From positions 62,952,234-63,016,233 of the forward strand of contig OY743174.1 in NCBI GenBank assembly GCA_963555705.1: a DNA stretch of 64,000 nt. The letters are read 5' to 3'. The DNA is from Ligustrum vulgare. Its lineage: Eukaryota > Streptophyta > Magnoliopsida > Lamiales > Oleaceae. How positions within the stretch are numbered: the first letter of the stretch is position 1; the number at the start of each line of letters is the position of its first letter. A program made the translations under genes and the position numbers. Positions 13,850 to 26,838 of the stretch are shown piece after piece. A model generated the notes under the pieces. The model did no database searches. It was given only the letters and a program-made list of their open reading frames with translations, and had not been told where the DNA came from.

Positions 13850-14397
13850 GGCTATGTTTGATAGGCAAAATTTGCCTTGGAAAGTGGAAAATTTTCAACA
13901 ATTTTCCATCTTTTTCATTATTTGATGCACAAAATTTGTCAGGCCAAACATTTTCCAAGTTTTCCATCACGTGACCAGATTTTCCACTTTCCAGGGATCA
14001 GCTGGAGGATTAATGTGGATAAGAATTTTTTCTCCAAATATTTTGGTTGGGAACACATCGATCAATTGGAGATAAGAATTTTGTAATTTTGGTAATATGA
14101 GAGAAGGATAAGAATTCTTTTCCCTGAATCCCTCCTGCTGTTTGTATAAGATTTGGGAGATTTGTGTTAGGTTGATAGATTATTGGAGATTGCCGTTGAG
14201 AATAACGTTTATTTTCCAGGAAAATAATGTCAACCAAACAGAAAAAGTTGAAAAATTATATCATTTTCTACCTTGAAATTTTAACCAATCAAACACAATT
14301 AAATACATTTTCTCAGAAAAATATTTTCTAGGCAAATCAATTCCTTGAAAAATATTTTCTTTCCAACCATTTTCCATATTTTCAATCAAACACAGCC
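13850..14397. mobile_element. Tourist-like MITE, 548 bp
   Basis: Terminal inverted repeats GGCTATGTTTGATAGG (left) and GGCTGTGTTTGATTG (reverse complement of the right end) are flanked by TAA on both sides (13847-13849 and 14398-14400). This is the TIR and target-site pattern of PIF/Harbinger MITEs. The interior is AT-rich with many TTTTCC and GGAAAA words facing each other, so the transcript could fold into a long hairpin. The open frames across it are not genes. Confidence 0.75.
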
Positions 14398-14639
14398 TAA
14401 GTTCTTGTATGAATTTGTGATGCCCTTTGTAAATTTCTAATTCCCCCGATGCATGGTGCTTTGTCCATACTCAAGAATGTTTAAGAAATGAGAAAGCCAA
14501 CATTAATATTCCAAGTTACTTATTTTTCCTAATTAAATCTGAAAAGGAGTACTAAATCTTGATTCTTCATAGTAAAACGAGGAAGAAAAAATATTATATA
14601 ATCAAATGAAAGAAATTCTTTGTAACCTTGAGCTGAAGT

Positions 14640-15480
14640 TTCAAAAACTTCACATACCGGACATTTTCATCAAGTAATGTGCTGATGTCAACCTATCGTA
14701 GCAATGACTGATTCTCAGATTTTGATTTTCTGTTAAGGAGTTACGCACACTCTAATGAGAAGTTTATGATGATACAGTTGAGTGTGCATCAACCTAAGAT
14801 TCCAAAATGAGAAAATAATGTTGATTACCTCTAAAGTGAGCTTTAATTTTCCTTCCTCTATTACCTTCAGTGCTGATAATCCAACAGCGACATTGTATTT
14901 TCCTCCATAGGACCCTGCCACTAAATAATATGACTATTTTGAAGCGTCTCATTTATACTGAGAATTTCTATCAAAGATGTAGTGAAATCATTTGCAGCTT
15001 TAACATCAATGGTAACAAACAAATTTTTATCATCATGCTCCACAAAACTATATGCAGCCCCAACAGGATTATCATGTGCAAAATATTTTGAAAAATTAGA
15101 TAAACAATAAAAAAAAAACCAAGATATTATGATTATGGGTATTATAAAGAATCTTACTCTTACCACAAATACTAATAAGCTTTTCATAGCCATGTGGAAT
15201 TTCTAGGCTTCCAAAAATTGTATAAAGGCCCAACATCTTCAAGATTCACAGTTCCAACTGCAGAAGCACCCTACTCATATTAGGGAACTAAAAATTTCAC
15301 AAATCTACCAAAGAAGTAATAAGAAAACTCATTTGTAAAACAAAAGCTACAATAATTGATCAAGTAAACAAATTACAAGACTTACAAGTCCAACCTTTAG
15401 CCAAAGAATGATAGGCCATGGCTTGTTTGGATCTTGAGACATGAATGGACTTCTGTAGTACCGGTAGAACATGTGAACCT
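14640..15480 (-). pseudogene. SCPL51: serine carboxypeptidase-like 51 (SCPL51-type) pseudogene fragment
   Basis: Minus-strand exons resemble the N-terminal half of the SCPL51 group of secreted serine carboxypeptidase-like hydrolases. Exon at 15386-15480 gives VHMFYRYYRSPFMSQDP then NKPWPIILWLKVG, the segment before the oxyanion GGPG. Exon at 15164-15270 gives GASAVGTVNLEDVGPLYNF and KPRNSTWL, then a 1-bp shift, ending at a good GTAAGA donor. The third, 14829 to about 15075, gives DNPVGAAYSFVE and, after another shift and stop near 14925, SYGGKYNVAVGLSALK with the nucleophile serine kept (AGSYGG for AESYGG). A weaker exon may lie at 14640-14700. The His and second Asp regions are absent. Frameshifts and a lost acceptor before exon 3 make it dead. 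It lies on the same strand as, and upstream of, the Helitron 3' end at 12745, which suggests capture. Family recognition is from memory of the conserved blocks. Confidence 0.7.
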
Positions 15481-15495
15481 CTGTTTTATCACATG

Positions 15496-15496
<1 letters not shown>

Positions 15497-15544
<48 letters not shown>
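15497..15544. repeat. (TAA)16 microsatellite
   Basis: Sixteen uninterrupted TAA units. It lies within the intron upstream of the first recognised SCPL51 exon on the minus strand. Confidence 0.95.
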
Positions 15545-16270
15545 TATCTAAATCAATAAATTCAGATATGGAAAATTAAGAAGATTTTGCTTAGTGATTA
15601 TGGGACTTGACTTAAACATATTCTCAAGGATTTGATCAATTTTATGTTCTTGCACCATTGACTATTTCTCAATGAGCACAGAAATGGGAAAGTCAAGTGA
15701 ATGTGTTTTTTTCTTAATAAGATAAAAATACGATAACATCATACCTGCTTCAAGGTAGAAAAAACAAACCTCCCTCATGTCTCATTAATCAAATGCCTAC
15801 AATACCTAAAAATGTGAAAATAGCAAAAAGTAAATATTGCTAAGCATTTACTCCATTTATCTCCTCCAACAAATAGAGGTTGATTAGATTAACATGGCTT
15901 GGTAGTATGTTCCCAGTTTTCCAATTTTATAAATTCATCCTTGAAATATATTAGCAACCAATATATTGTAATATATTAGTAACCAACAGACTAAAAAATG
16001 CGAGTGTTTAATAATAACTTTGAAATTTAAAATAATGAATTCCCTCAAAAAGAACAAATTAAAGTTTAAAAAAAAAAGAGGTTGCAAGTTAATAATATAA
16101 AGTGTTTTTAAAATTCCTAGTTCGTGAACAATGCGTGTTGTTTTGAACTTTATTAATAACATTAGTAAAAATACGAATCAATCACCAAAAAAGAAGCAGC
16201 TAGATGCAACTAGAAAAGCTTCGACTTTGGCAAGTTTTTATTGGGAGCAAAAAATCAACAGTGTGTCAAG

Positions 16271-16327
16271 GTGGATAATAAAGATACCAACCAATCAAGT
16301 GGATAATAAAGATACCAACCAATCAAA
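16271..16327. repeat. 28-bp tandem duplication
   Basis: A unit beginning GTGGATAATAAAGATACC is present twice head to tail with no difference over 28 bp. The surrounding AT-rich DNA shows no gene. Confidence 0.7.
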
Positions 16328-16374
16328 GGCAACCAACAATGTAACAATCCACTTTTTTCTGAATCAAATCAAGT

Positions 16375-18182
<1,808 letters not shown>

Positions 18183-18549
18183 CTATAGGAAAAAAACAAT
18201 TCTGGTTTTATTATAACAACATACGTAATGTCAAAAAAAAAAATTGTACAGAATTTTTGTGCAGTGCAAGCAAACAGTTTAAATTCTGCAAATACAAAAC
18301 AATGAGTTTTAAGAAAAATGAAGGCATTGTGGTACATTCTATTCTCCAAGTTAGAAATATGCTCAGGTGAGTCACATGTTTAAGACAAGACTTTAGTTAA
18401 ATAACCTCCTTATTTGACCTCAAAATTAGTAGTCAAAACTCAGCATTTATTCAAAAAAAATCATTTAAACTTATATTATAGGTACATGTATTGATGAAGT
18501 ATGTGAAGATCTTCAATTTCAAATAACAAATTAAACAGATTTAAATTAC

Positions 18550-18620
18550 CTTCTCTTTCAAAAGCCTCTCATTTCCTTCTTCTAGTCTCGTTTCCATTGT
18601 CTCCAACTCAACTTGATAGG
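18550..18620 (-). pseudogene. possible orphan exon, coiled-coil
   Basis: On the minus strand a 71-bp segment lies between an AAG acceptor-like end and a GTAAT donor and reads YQVELETMETRLEEGNERL then LKEK, strongly heptad-like and rich in Glu, Leu and Arg. Further exon-like pieces (18960-19000, 19080-19150, 19620-19690) occur on the same strand, the last two resembling each other. I do not recognise the gene. It might be a second captured gene in the minus-strand Helitron, or chance; confidence is low. Confidence 0.25.
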
Positions 18621-19740
18621 CTTAAAATCAAGGACTCAATTAATTAGTAATGAGAACGAAAACCAAAATCCCATGAACCAAAAATAAAAGAGGAGCTGAC
18701 TCGATAATAAAAATATATCTTGCCTTGGCACACCTGTCTACCAAAGGTGAAAACGTTGCTTTGGTTCACTGAAAAATGGTGGATAATTGGAGCAAGGGTA
18801 CATTGTACACCTGATCAAGTAAAACTTCAGATAGTAAAAAATAATAATAAATAAATATGAAGAAACACTTAATGAGAGAAATTGGCAAAGACAATAAATT
18901 AAATCTTCACTAGAATGGTCATATTGGTCATGCTTATGTCTAGAAAAAGTAGTTCTCCATGCTCCGTCTCAGCAAATTCCTTAATCTGCAAACATATTAG
19001 AACACAGAAGCACAAATAAATATCGGAAAAAATTGGAAAAAAAATTCTACCTTGATGTTGAGATGAAATCACCTTCAAACTGTATTTTATGTAAAAGATT
19101 ACTACACATCACCGAGGTCTACCAGAATCTGCAAAATCAAAAATGGAGAAAAGCAAGAAGTTTGTACATACAATCGAGCGAAAGCTTTAAAAAAAGATAC
19201 AGACAGGAAAACATGTAGAGATTTAAGAATAAGCAAACCAACCAAAAAAATAGAAACTTGAGGTAGACCTTCTGCGCACATCATCAACAAGGAAACAAGA
19301 AATATAGATCCTCGAAAAAATTCCCTAAAACCTATCACTCAATCAATGACATTGACATTATAGAGAAGAAGCAGTTTTCAGATGTATATAAATACATCAA
19401 AGCCCACTACAAAATACATAAACAACATTAAATAAAAGAAACTTTAAAAAATTGCAAAAACAGAATGCATGAAGAAGCTACGAGAAGGAAAATACCCAGA
19501 ATTCAAATCGTATTCGTAGATTCTATAAAAAAAATAAAAGTTAAATGCATCACAATCTATAAATCCATTTTTTTTTCTCATAGAAAGACATCATTCCATC
19601 AAAGGATCTGGGAAAAAAATTACCTCGATTATCGAATAAATCACCCTCAGCTCGTATTTCATGTAAAACCACTACACATCATCCAAAGTCTTGACACAAG
19701 GAAATGCAAAATTATAAAAAGAAACAAATCAAGAGTTAAT

Positions 19741-20010
19741 TACATACAACACAATACTTCATAGCCAATGAAGAAATAACAGAAATCTGATAGAAAAAAA
19801 AAGCAAGAAAGATGCAAGATTTTCATACACAAAAACCCAAGGAAACTAACCGGCGAAAAGCACCTGAAACTAACCTACAAATGAAAACCAGAAACCCAAA
19901 ACAACACAATACTTCACAGCCGACGAAGAAACAACAGAAATCTGAAAGAAAAAAAAAAGGTGAGAAAAATGCAAGATTTTCATATACAAAAACTCAAGGA
20001 AACTTACTAG
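19741..20010. repeat. two-copy tandem repeat, about 160 bp unit
   Basis: The segment from 19741 (AACACAATACTTCATAGCC...) recurs from about 19902, and both copies end with a GCAAGATTTTCATA stretch followed by AAGGAAACT. Divergence is around 10 percent by eye. The open frames across the repeat are lysine- and asparagine-rich by composition only. Confidence 0.65.
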
Positions 20011-20017
20011 GGATGTC

Positions 20018-20432
20018 AACGAGTTGAGTCGGCTGGCGAACCGAAAATTAAGGCTCAAGCTCCGCTCGAGCTTGTAGGGGTCAAGCTTTTTTTGGCTTGA
20101 ACCGAGCCAAAGCTCGTCCAAAAAAAAAGGCTCGACTCGAGCTTTTTCGAGCCGAGCTAAGTCCCGAGTTTTTAATTTTCTTATTTTATAAAAAAAAATC
20201 CATAAAATTTTTATTGAAAATGTATATATAGAGCAAGTTGAGTCGAGCTAGTGGTCGAAATTCATGACTCAAGCTCCCGTCGAGTTTTTTGAGTGGACAT
20301 TTTTTTTGCTCGAGCCGAGCCGAGCCAAAGCCCGTCTCTCAAAAAAAAAAGCTCGACTCGAGCTTTGGCTCAAAATCTAGAGCCGAGCCCGAGCGGTATG
20401 ATCCGACGAGCCATTTTGCCATCCTTACTTAT
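20018..20432. mobile_element. hAT-like non-autonomous element with GAGCC palindromes
   Basis: The left end TAGGGATGTCAACGAG and the reverse complement of the right end TAAGGATGGCAAAATGG form an imperfect terminal inverted repeat of a type common in small plant hAT elements. The interior is full of facing CGAGC and GCTCG words (for example 20101-20160 and 20310-20360) that can pair. The flanking duplication is unclear. There is no coding capacity. Confidence 0.5.
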
Positions 20433-20522
20433 CGGGGGACGAGAGGAAGAATAATATAACTCACAGTAACCTTAGAAAATAGAAGAGTCTGGAACATGAG
20501 ATAGAGAAGATGGAAACCTCAG

Positions 20523-20525
<3 letters not shown>

Positions 20526-20562
<37 letters not shown>
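20526..20562. repeat. (AG)n microsatellite
   Basis: About 18 uninterrupted AG units. Confidence 0.9.
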
Positions 20563-20566
<4 letters not shown>

Positions 20567-21052
20567 AATATAGAGATGAGAGAAGGTGTGTTTCAATTTA
20601 GTCGAACTGCTGACCATAAAAATCGTGATTCCTTTTGGACTGAAAACGTGTTTTTTCGTCCTTAGCAAAAGTAAACATTCAACTCCCATTTATATATGAG
20701 GCGTTTGCAAAAATATCCAACTTTTGGTATCATAATTGAAACTTACTTCTTTTTTAAAAATCACTGAAAAATACTTGTGCTACTTTAAAAATCACTGCAA
20801 AATCACAACGTGATATTTTAAAAGCATCTTATGATATTTTTAAAATATTACAACATGATACTAGTAATACTTTCAAATTTTTTGTATCATAAATGAAACA
20901 TTATCAAATTCTATGATACTTTGGGTGAAATTTAAGTATCACATCATGATACTTTACAAAAATTTTATGATACTTTGTTCTTGGCATAAAATCAAACGCT
21001 TTTCAACTATACACATTTTTATGATACTTTGTCAACTCCACAAGCCGATGAT

Positions 21053-21124
21053 GGAGAGGAAGAAAAGCCGACTGTTGGGGAGGAAGAACAACCGTCTACT
21101 GGAGAGGAAGAAAAATCACAAACC
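21053..21124 (+). repeat. three 24-bp repeats in an open frame (GEEE repeats)
   Basis: Three tandem 24-bp units begin at 21053, 21077 and 21101. In the open frame from 21029 they encode acidic octapeptides GEEEKPTV, GEEEQPST and GEEEKSQT. The frame stays open to 21289 but has no clear promoter, family or splice context, and may be a fragment of an acidic low-complexity protein. The preceding 280 bp repeat the word ATGATACTT about six times. Confidence 0.45.
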
Positions 21125-21349
21125 ACCACCGATCCACTACAATCATTGCCAAAAACAGGCATATTGATCTCACTTCATCAAAACAACCATTATCCCAGCA
21201 CCTCTCCAAACTCTTCCCCTCAGCCGACTGGTTTTATGTTGATTGGATTGGATTTGGAGATTCCGGAATTAAAATCATTGAGAGGCTGACTGCATGAAAA
21301 GGCAGATTATTATTCAAAACAAAACAGTCGACTGATTCTCAGATCTGGT

Positions 21350-21500
21350 GATGTGTGGTTTCTTGGGGAAGTGGATGGTAGTGGTTCCGTGGTGCTATGG
21401 TGGTGGTTCAGTGCGAGTGGTGGTGGTGGTGGTGAGTTGGGTTCACTGATGATTGATGCAGGGGGTGGTGGTAGTGGTTCGGTGGTGGAGCGGTTGTAGG
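21350..21500. repeat. GGT-rich low-complexity tract
   Basis: Dense GGTGGT runs with interspersed unique words. It is roughly the reverse complement in composition of the CCACCA-rich block at 22500-23200, so the two bracket the GTCACAA array in inverted orientation. Confidence 0.5.
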
Positions 21501-21839
21501 CTCGAGGAACAAGACATGTCCACTAGTGCTAGTATTTTTCAGTTTTTCTCTTCTGAGTAGTAAATATCAATTTAGTGTTATTTTTATGGTGTAAGTGCAA
21601 TTTTCCCTTTATATATTAGTACTGAAGTGAAAAGCCTGACATTGGACACATGTACTGTAGCTTGCAAATTGCAACGGTAAAGTCTGCCAACTACATCAAG
21701 CCCACTAACTGTAAAATTGGTCTGCTTAGAAAATGGAAGAATACATAACTAAGGTTTTTAAAGTACACATTTTCAAAATTAAGAAACTTCATATTTTATT
21801 TCAAAAATCAGGTCTTAATTAATTATATATTTTATTGTT

Positions 21840-22490
21840 TATGATCACAAGTCACAATTTTTTAGGTCACAACTTATTATGGTCACAAGTCACAATTTTT
21901 AGGCCACAAGTCACAAATCAAGTCATAAGTTTATGGTCACAGTCACAATTTATTTCTCGGTCACAAATTTTTTCGATCGCAAATCTTGAGTCAATTGGTC
22001 ACAATTTAACAAATTATGAGTCACAATTTCTTTATTGGTCACAATTTTTCTCGGATACAAATCAAGGATTTTTTAGATCACAATTTTCATAAATCACTAG
22101 TTTTCTTAGTCACATATCATAAATTTTATAGGTCATAATTTATCAAATTATTTGGTTGACTCATTTTTTGTTCACAAATTGTCGATTTAATTGGTCACAA
22201 ATAGCAAATTTAATAGGTCACAAATTAAGGCCACATTAATTAATTAGTAACAACTTATTTTTGGGTCACAATTATCAAATTATTAGGTCGCAATCATTCA
22301 ATTAAATGTCACAAATTATCAAAATCTTTAAGTCACATACTATTTACTAGTCACAAATCATAAATTTCATAGGTCACAATCTTTTACTCGAACACAAATA
22401 TAAGTCACAATTATAGATTTAATTGCATTCTCAAATTTTTTAGGTCACAAAATAGATCACTATCATTCACAATCTCAATAATTAGTCACA
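21840..22490 (+). repeat. degenerate minisatellite with 19 GTCACAA words
   Basis: I count 19 exact GTCACAA words and several one-mismatch forms in about 650 bp, all on the plus strand, usually followed by AT-rich TTT or ATCAAATTA spacers. Spacing varies from about 9 to 60 bp. No open frame is convincing. It could be a decayed minisatellite or a binding-site array in a transposon's subterminal region. Confidence 0.7.
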
Positions 22491-22499
22491 ATATTATAC

Positions 22500-23200
22500 A
22501 ACCACCATCACCCCTAACCGGACTCCACTGCGCCACCACCTCTACTTTTGTCAACACCACCATCGCCACTGATAGCTGCCAAACCCATACCGACCACCAC
22601 CACCACCACTGCCATCCCACCTCACTGCTGCCGCCACCAACCCCCAAACCACCACCACTATCGACCATGTCTGCACTTCGTAGTCACCTCCAACCCATCG
22701 TCACAGACACCTCCTCTGCACCCTCGCGCATCAACGAGCACAGCTCCACCAAAATTGTATCTCCACCACAGCACCACTGCCTCAAAGATGCACCATCTCA
22801 CCGATCGCCTCAAAGTGACCTCCAACCCATCGCTGCAGCCACCTCCTCTGCACCACCGCACAGCGACGAGCACAACTTCAACAAAATTGTATCTCCACCA
22901 CCGCACCACCACCTCGAAGATGCACCATCTCACAGATCGCCTCAAATAGCAACACCACCGCACCACCATCTCCAAAATACAACACCCACAGATCCGCCTC
23001 CAAAATGCCAGACAAAAAAACTGCATCACCTCCACCACCACTCCTCCAATCTCCACCACCATTGATTCTCAAACCCGTAGCTACCGCATCACTACCTCAC
23101 AACTTGAAAACCGCACCACTCCCACAACCGCACACCACCGTCGCTACGACCTCAGCAAGCAGATCGAAACCACAACACATCCACCGAACTGTCTAGAGTG
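22500..23200. repeat. CCACCA-rich block with a 132-bp tandem duplication
   Basis: The block is dominated by CCACCA. Within it 22683-22814 is repeated head to tail as 22815-22946, each exactly 132 bp and about 87 percent alike by eye. Because 132 is a multiple of three, frames on both strands stay open across both copies; the encoded His/Pro-rich or Trp/Arg-rich peptides follow from composition and have no recognisable domain. A GGCGGAGGCGG tract follows at 23195-23240. Confidence 0.6.
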
Positions 23201-23240
23201 GCGGTGACGGCAGCCACGACGGAGGCGGAGGCGGTGTCGA

Positions 23241-23605
23241 TGATGAAGGGAGAGGATTGGTTGATTCTAGAGAGAGGAATTGTGGTTGTGGTTGTGTTTA
23301 CAATTTGTGATTTATTAGTTTTAGTTAATAATATATTGTTTTAATGTTTAAAAGTTGACCTGATTTTTGAATAAATAGAGTGCAAACCTGATTTTTGAAT
23401 TGATAAGTTGAAAACTCTATTTGGGTGTAATTTCCTCCTTAGAAAATGCCAAATGGGCTCATCAATTAATCCAACATTAACCAAAGCCTAAGCCCAATAG
23501 ATGAACATGTGTATTTGCATACTTACATCTAGCTCGTACCTTCTTCCTAGATATAGAAGGATAGCTCGAAAAAGATAGGGTCACTTGCTAGTATTTTAGG
23601 CTCTG

Positions 23606-23636
<31 letters not shown>

Positions 23637-24680
23637 TTAATTATCTAAAAATAAAGAATGTAATATTTTTAAGATAAAATATGAGGTTCAAAAGTGATTT
23701 TGAAAAATGTGTGTATAGTTAAAAAGTGATTTTGGATAAATATGTTGTTTAAAAAATAAAAACATATTTAAAAATAAATTTGCTTAAACTTGATCTACGC
23801 GACATGAAGTTAGCTAATATCGCATTTTGTAGTTTGTTCTCTTAATCTTAGTTGGTCACATTTTACGAAACCATCCACTTCGTGATATAAATGAAACATT
23901 CGCCTGCACATTCTTCAATGAAAGTGCGTTCAGATACATTACCCTTTGATCATATACATATTCAGGCATAGAAGGAGTATGGAAAATACCTCGCATCTTT
24001 TGTTGCAACTTGCAAGTTACAAGGATCAAACGGACAAAATAATTTTATACTTTATAATGTTTGCAAGGAAAAGAAATTTGACCTCTTTTAAAATTTTCAT
24101 AGTAAGCCATAGTTTGTTATAATAAAAATCAGTTTTTTTTAGTAGATTTTAATAAAAAAATTATGGAATATGTTGCTTAAAAGTTTGGATCCCGTGAAAT
24201 TTATAGTTAAAAGTAATTACTAACACATTATGTAAAATTTAATCAATTTTTTAGTTAAACCAAAAATGGGTCAAATCTCTCAACTTCATCGCCATCAATT
24301 CATATGTATGTTCATGCCAACAAAAGAAGAAAAAAAGGTACAAAAAGCAAATGCATGCAAGCTTGCATGAATCTTAATAGAAACAAGATTACATGTTTTG
24401 TGATTTATTTGGTTGAATATATAAGATTGAAGACGCAAGAGATTAGTGAAATGATTTTTTTTTTTAATTTCATCATATTTAATCTAACCCGAAAATACAT
24501 GTGACTAGAGAAAATTATATACGCAAATAGCTTCTACTATATGGACAATGAAGTGGATAAGTAATTACAAAATATATTTTTCCTCAATTATTTATATGAA
24601 TATGTCAAAAGTGACAAAATAATTGTAATAACTAATAATAAAAGATATGGTGAGAGCAATTAGTCAAAAGATAAAATAAA
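23241..24680. other. gene-free AT-rich stretch
   Basis: No gene is supported. A poly-A run at 23612-23635 follows GGCTCTGTTTGTT, which resembles a MITE end with no partner found. The open frame at 24304-24504 is AT-driven and unlike known proteins. Confidence 0.35.
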
Positions 24681-24698
24681 AAAAAATGACTAGTAGTT

Positions 24699-24945
24699 GC
24701 TCCCAGGGTATATCTTTCAGTGATAAAGAGGAGGGCAGGAAACTTGCTCAACGCAGTAGGGTGCAGGGTTCGAATCCTGAAATAATGGATTTGTGTCATG
24801 TGGCAAGCGGGAGTCACCACCATTCGTGAGAGTTGCCAATGCCCTCCACCCTAACTTTGGGAGGTACAACCTGCGATTTACCCTCGAACCAATGGCCCAG
24901 GACAGGATCGGTTCTGGCCCTCAAGGTGTGGGTTACACATTTTTT
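24699..24945 (+). mobile_element. tRNA-derived SINE, about 247 bp
   Basis: The body holds a pol III box B, GGTTCGAATCC, at about 24769-24779, with a plausible box A some 45 bp upstream, and ends in a run of T. It is flanked by a long direct repeat containing AAAATGACTAGTAGTT (24681-24698 and about 24948-24965), the target duplication left by L1-type endonuclease. A body of this length ending in oligo-T is typical of plant SINEs. Plus-strand orientation follows from box order and the tail. Confidence 0.7.
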
Positions 24946-24965
24946 AAAAAAAATGACTAGTAGTT

Positions 24966-25770
24966 CATTTTTATAGCTTCCTTGGCTAGCAGTGGCAGTA
25001 GCCCATGCAAAGCTAGGGAAAAGTTTTATCTTCGTACTGTTTGGTACTAATAAATGACATATCATTTGTGCGGTACGATCGGTTGTTTTGCCCTCCCTAA
25101 ATGTATATGTATATATTAATAAAAACATCAGTGATTCTAGCAATTTTGACCAGATTCCTAATTTTGAATAGAATCTGTAGTGTGAACAGAATATGTGGCA
25201 AAAATTTAAAAATCTATACGATCATTATAGATGGTGAATGTGGTGAGCAGTTTTCACTTAAATTAGCGGGTTGTTTCTGTACTACACTGCAACTTTACTC
25301 TTCCTCCACGTTTTCTTTCTTCCACACAAACTGAAGCAGATATCAAGAACCTTCTTGCTTTTGTCTCCTCCCTCTCCTCTGTTGACGACGGTTCCTCCGA
25401 TGCCATAGCCAAGATTTGTGCAGAAAATCAACCAAATAAAGCGCGTAACAGCTTCAGAAAATGACTTTCTTGCGTATCTGGTCCCTGGGCAAATGGGCCG
25501 CTCGACGGTATTCTCTATTTTCAAAGTAAGACTTTGCTAGCAAATAAAAATCTTTTTGCAACAAAATATTACTCTACCCCTGCCATCAACGGTGTGGTCG
25601 CATAGGACACGCTAGCTGAAGGGGTTGGCGTAGGGGTCCTACATAGGCCTCAGCAATGGTAAGGAAAGTACCAAGTCATTTATTCCTTTTCTGTAAATTT
25701 TAGTATTTCCTGAAATTGTTAACTGTTTCTAGATTAATTAATTTTTTTTTTTTTTTGGTTCTATGGATGC
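24966..25770. other. intergenic stretch with an exon-like open segment
   Basis: At 25329-25460 a plus-strand frame reads TEADIKNLLAFVSSLSSVDD and continues for about 20 codons to a stop. It looks protein-like but I cannot name it and it has no partner exons. The rest is AT-rich, with a poly-T run at 25742-25756. Confidence 0.3.
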
Positions 25771-26041
25771 TGCTTATAAAAGATCTCAATCTTAGGAGAA
25801 ATGGCTGAAAAATCATCAATATTAATGAAGAAGCAGGATGCTTATATACAAAGCCATGAGTACACAACTAGCCCTAATTAGGGTTGTCAAAGAATATTAA
25901 ACTCCTAATAACATTAGAATTTCTACCATAATGGACTACACTAATTATAGTACAACAAGAATTAAGGGATAGAGCAAAGCATAGAATATACATATCCAAA
26001 AATAAGATAATTAAAAATAGGTAAATAATCATGTTCTAATA
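25771..26041 (-). mobile_element. probable 3' LTR of Copia element D
   Basis: On the minus strand the Copia RNase H frame is followed by the purine tract TCTTGAGGGGGCG (26042-26057) and then TATTAGAACATGA, a Copia LTR start with TG changed to TA. The far end is uncertain; about 270 bp is inferred from a terminal GCAGCA near 25771. No partner LTR is in the window. Confidence 0.5.
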
Positions 26042-26177
26042 CGCCCCCTCAAGATGGAGGATGGATGGACGCCAATCTTGGAATGAATGCTGGTGAGTTT
26101 AGTGCCGGGAACTGGTTTAGTTAAGCTGTCACTAGCTGATCAGAGCCAGAAACATGGGATACACGAAGTTTGCCTGT

Positions 26178-26804
26178 CTAAACCTTTTTTCGAACAAAGT
26201 GAAAGCCAAGTGCTATGTGTTTCATCCAAGAATGAAACACTGGATTAGCACACAAGTAGGTGGCCCAAACATTATCAGAGTATATAACAGGAGTTGTAGG
26301 CGTGGGGTAGCCAATTTCATGAAGAAGAGCTTGAAGCCAGGTGATTTCAGCAGTTGTAGAAGCAATAGATCTGTATTCAGCTTCAGTTGATGAGCGAGCA
26401 ACAGTACTCTGCTTTTTTGAGCTCCAAGAGATCGGATTAGAGCCAAGGTAAACAATATAAGCACCAGTGGAGGTTCTGTCTGAGACATTACAACCCCAAT
26501 CAGCATCGGAGAAAGGATGAAGAGATAATGGGGAATTCTTTTGAAGTAGGAGACCATAATCAAGAGTCCCATGCAAATATCTTAAGACACGCTTAAGAGC
26601 TAACCAGTGAACGGAGGTAGGTGAGTGCATGAATTGTGAGAGTTTGTTGACAGCAAAGGCAACATCCGGACTTGTTAACGGTAGGAATTGTAAGGCACCA
26701 AGTACAGAACGATAATCAGTTGGATTGGTTAGTGGTTCACCTTCATGTAAAGCAGGGACATGTGATGTGGGCATTGGACTGACAGCTGGCTTAGATGATG
26801 ACAT
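26178..26804 (-). pseudogene. Copia RNase H fragment (element D)
   Basis: A 208-residue minus-strand frame covers the end of a Copia polyprotein. It has the post-RT segment YRSVLGALQFLPLTSPDVAF, then the RNase H domain with the first acidic residue in FSDADWG, the stretch SWSSKKQSTVARSSTEAEYR with its Glu, and the later Asp in YSDN. It lacks integrase and RT catalytic parts because the element is cut at 26838 by an Athila-type LTR. The polyprotein end and PPT follow in order, so this is the 3' remnant of a once complete element. Confidence 0.85.
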
Positions 26805-26838
26805 ACCGTTCTGTCAAGTAGGTTAAGAATATACTTGC

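Noticed and set aside
22548..23065. Overlapping long frames on both strands
   Set aside because: They are produced by the CCACCA-rich composition and the 132-bp repeat; His/Pro- or Trp/Arg-rich peptides with no domain.
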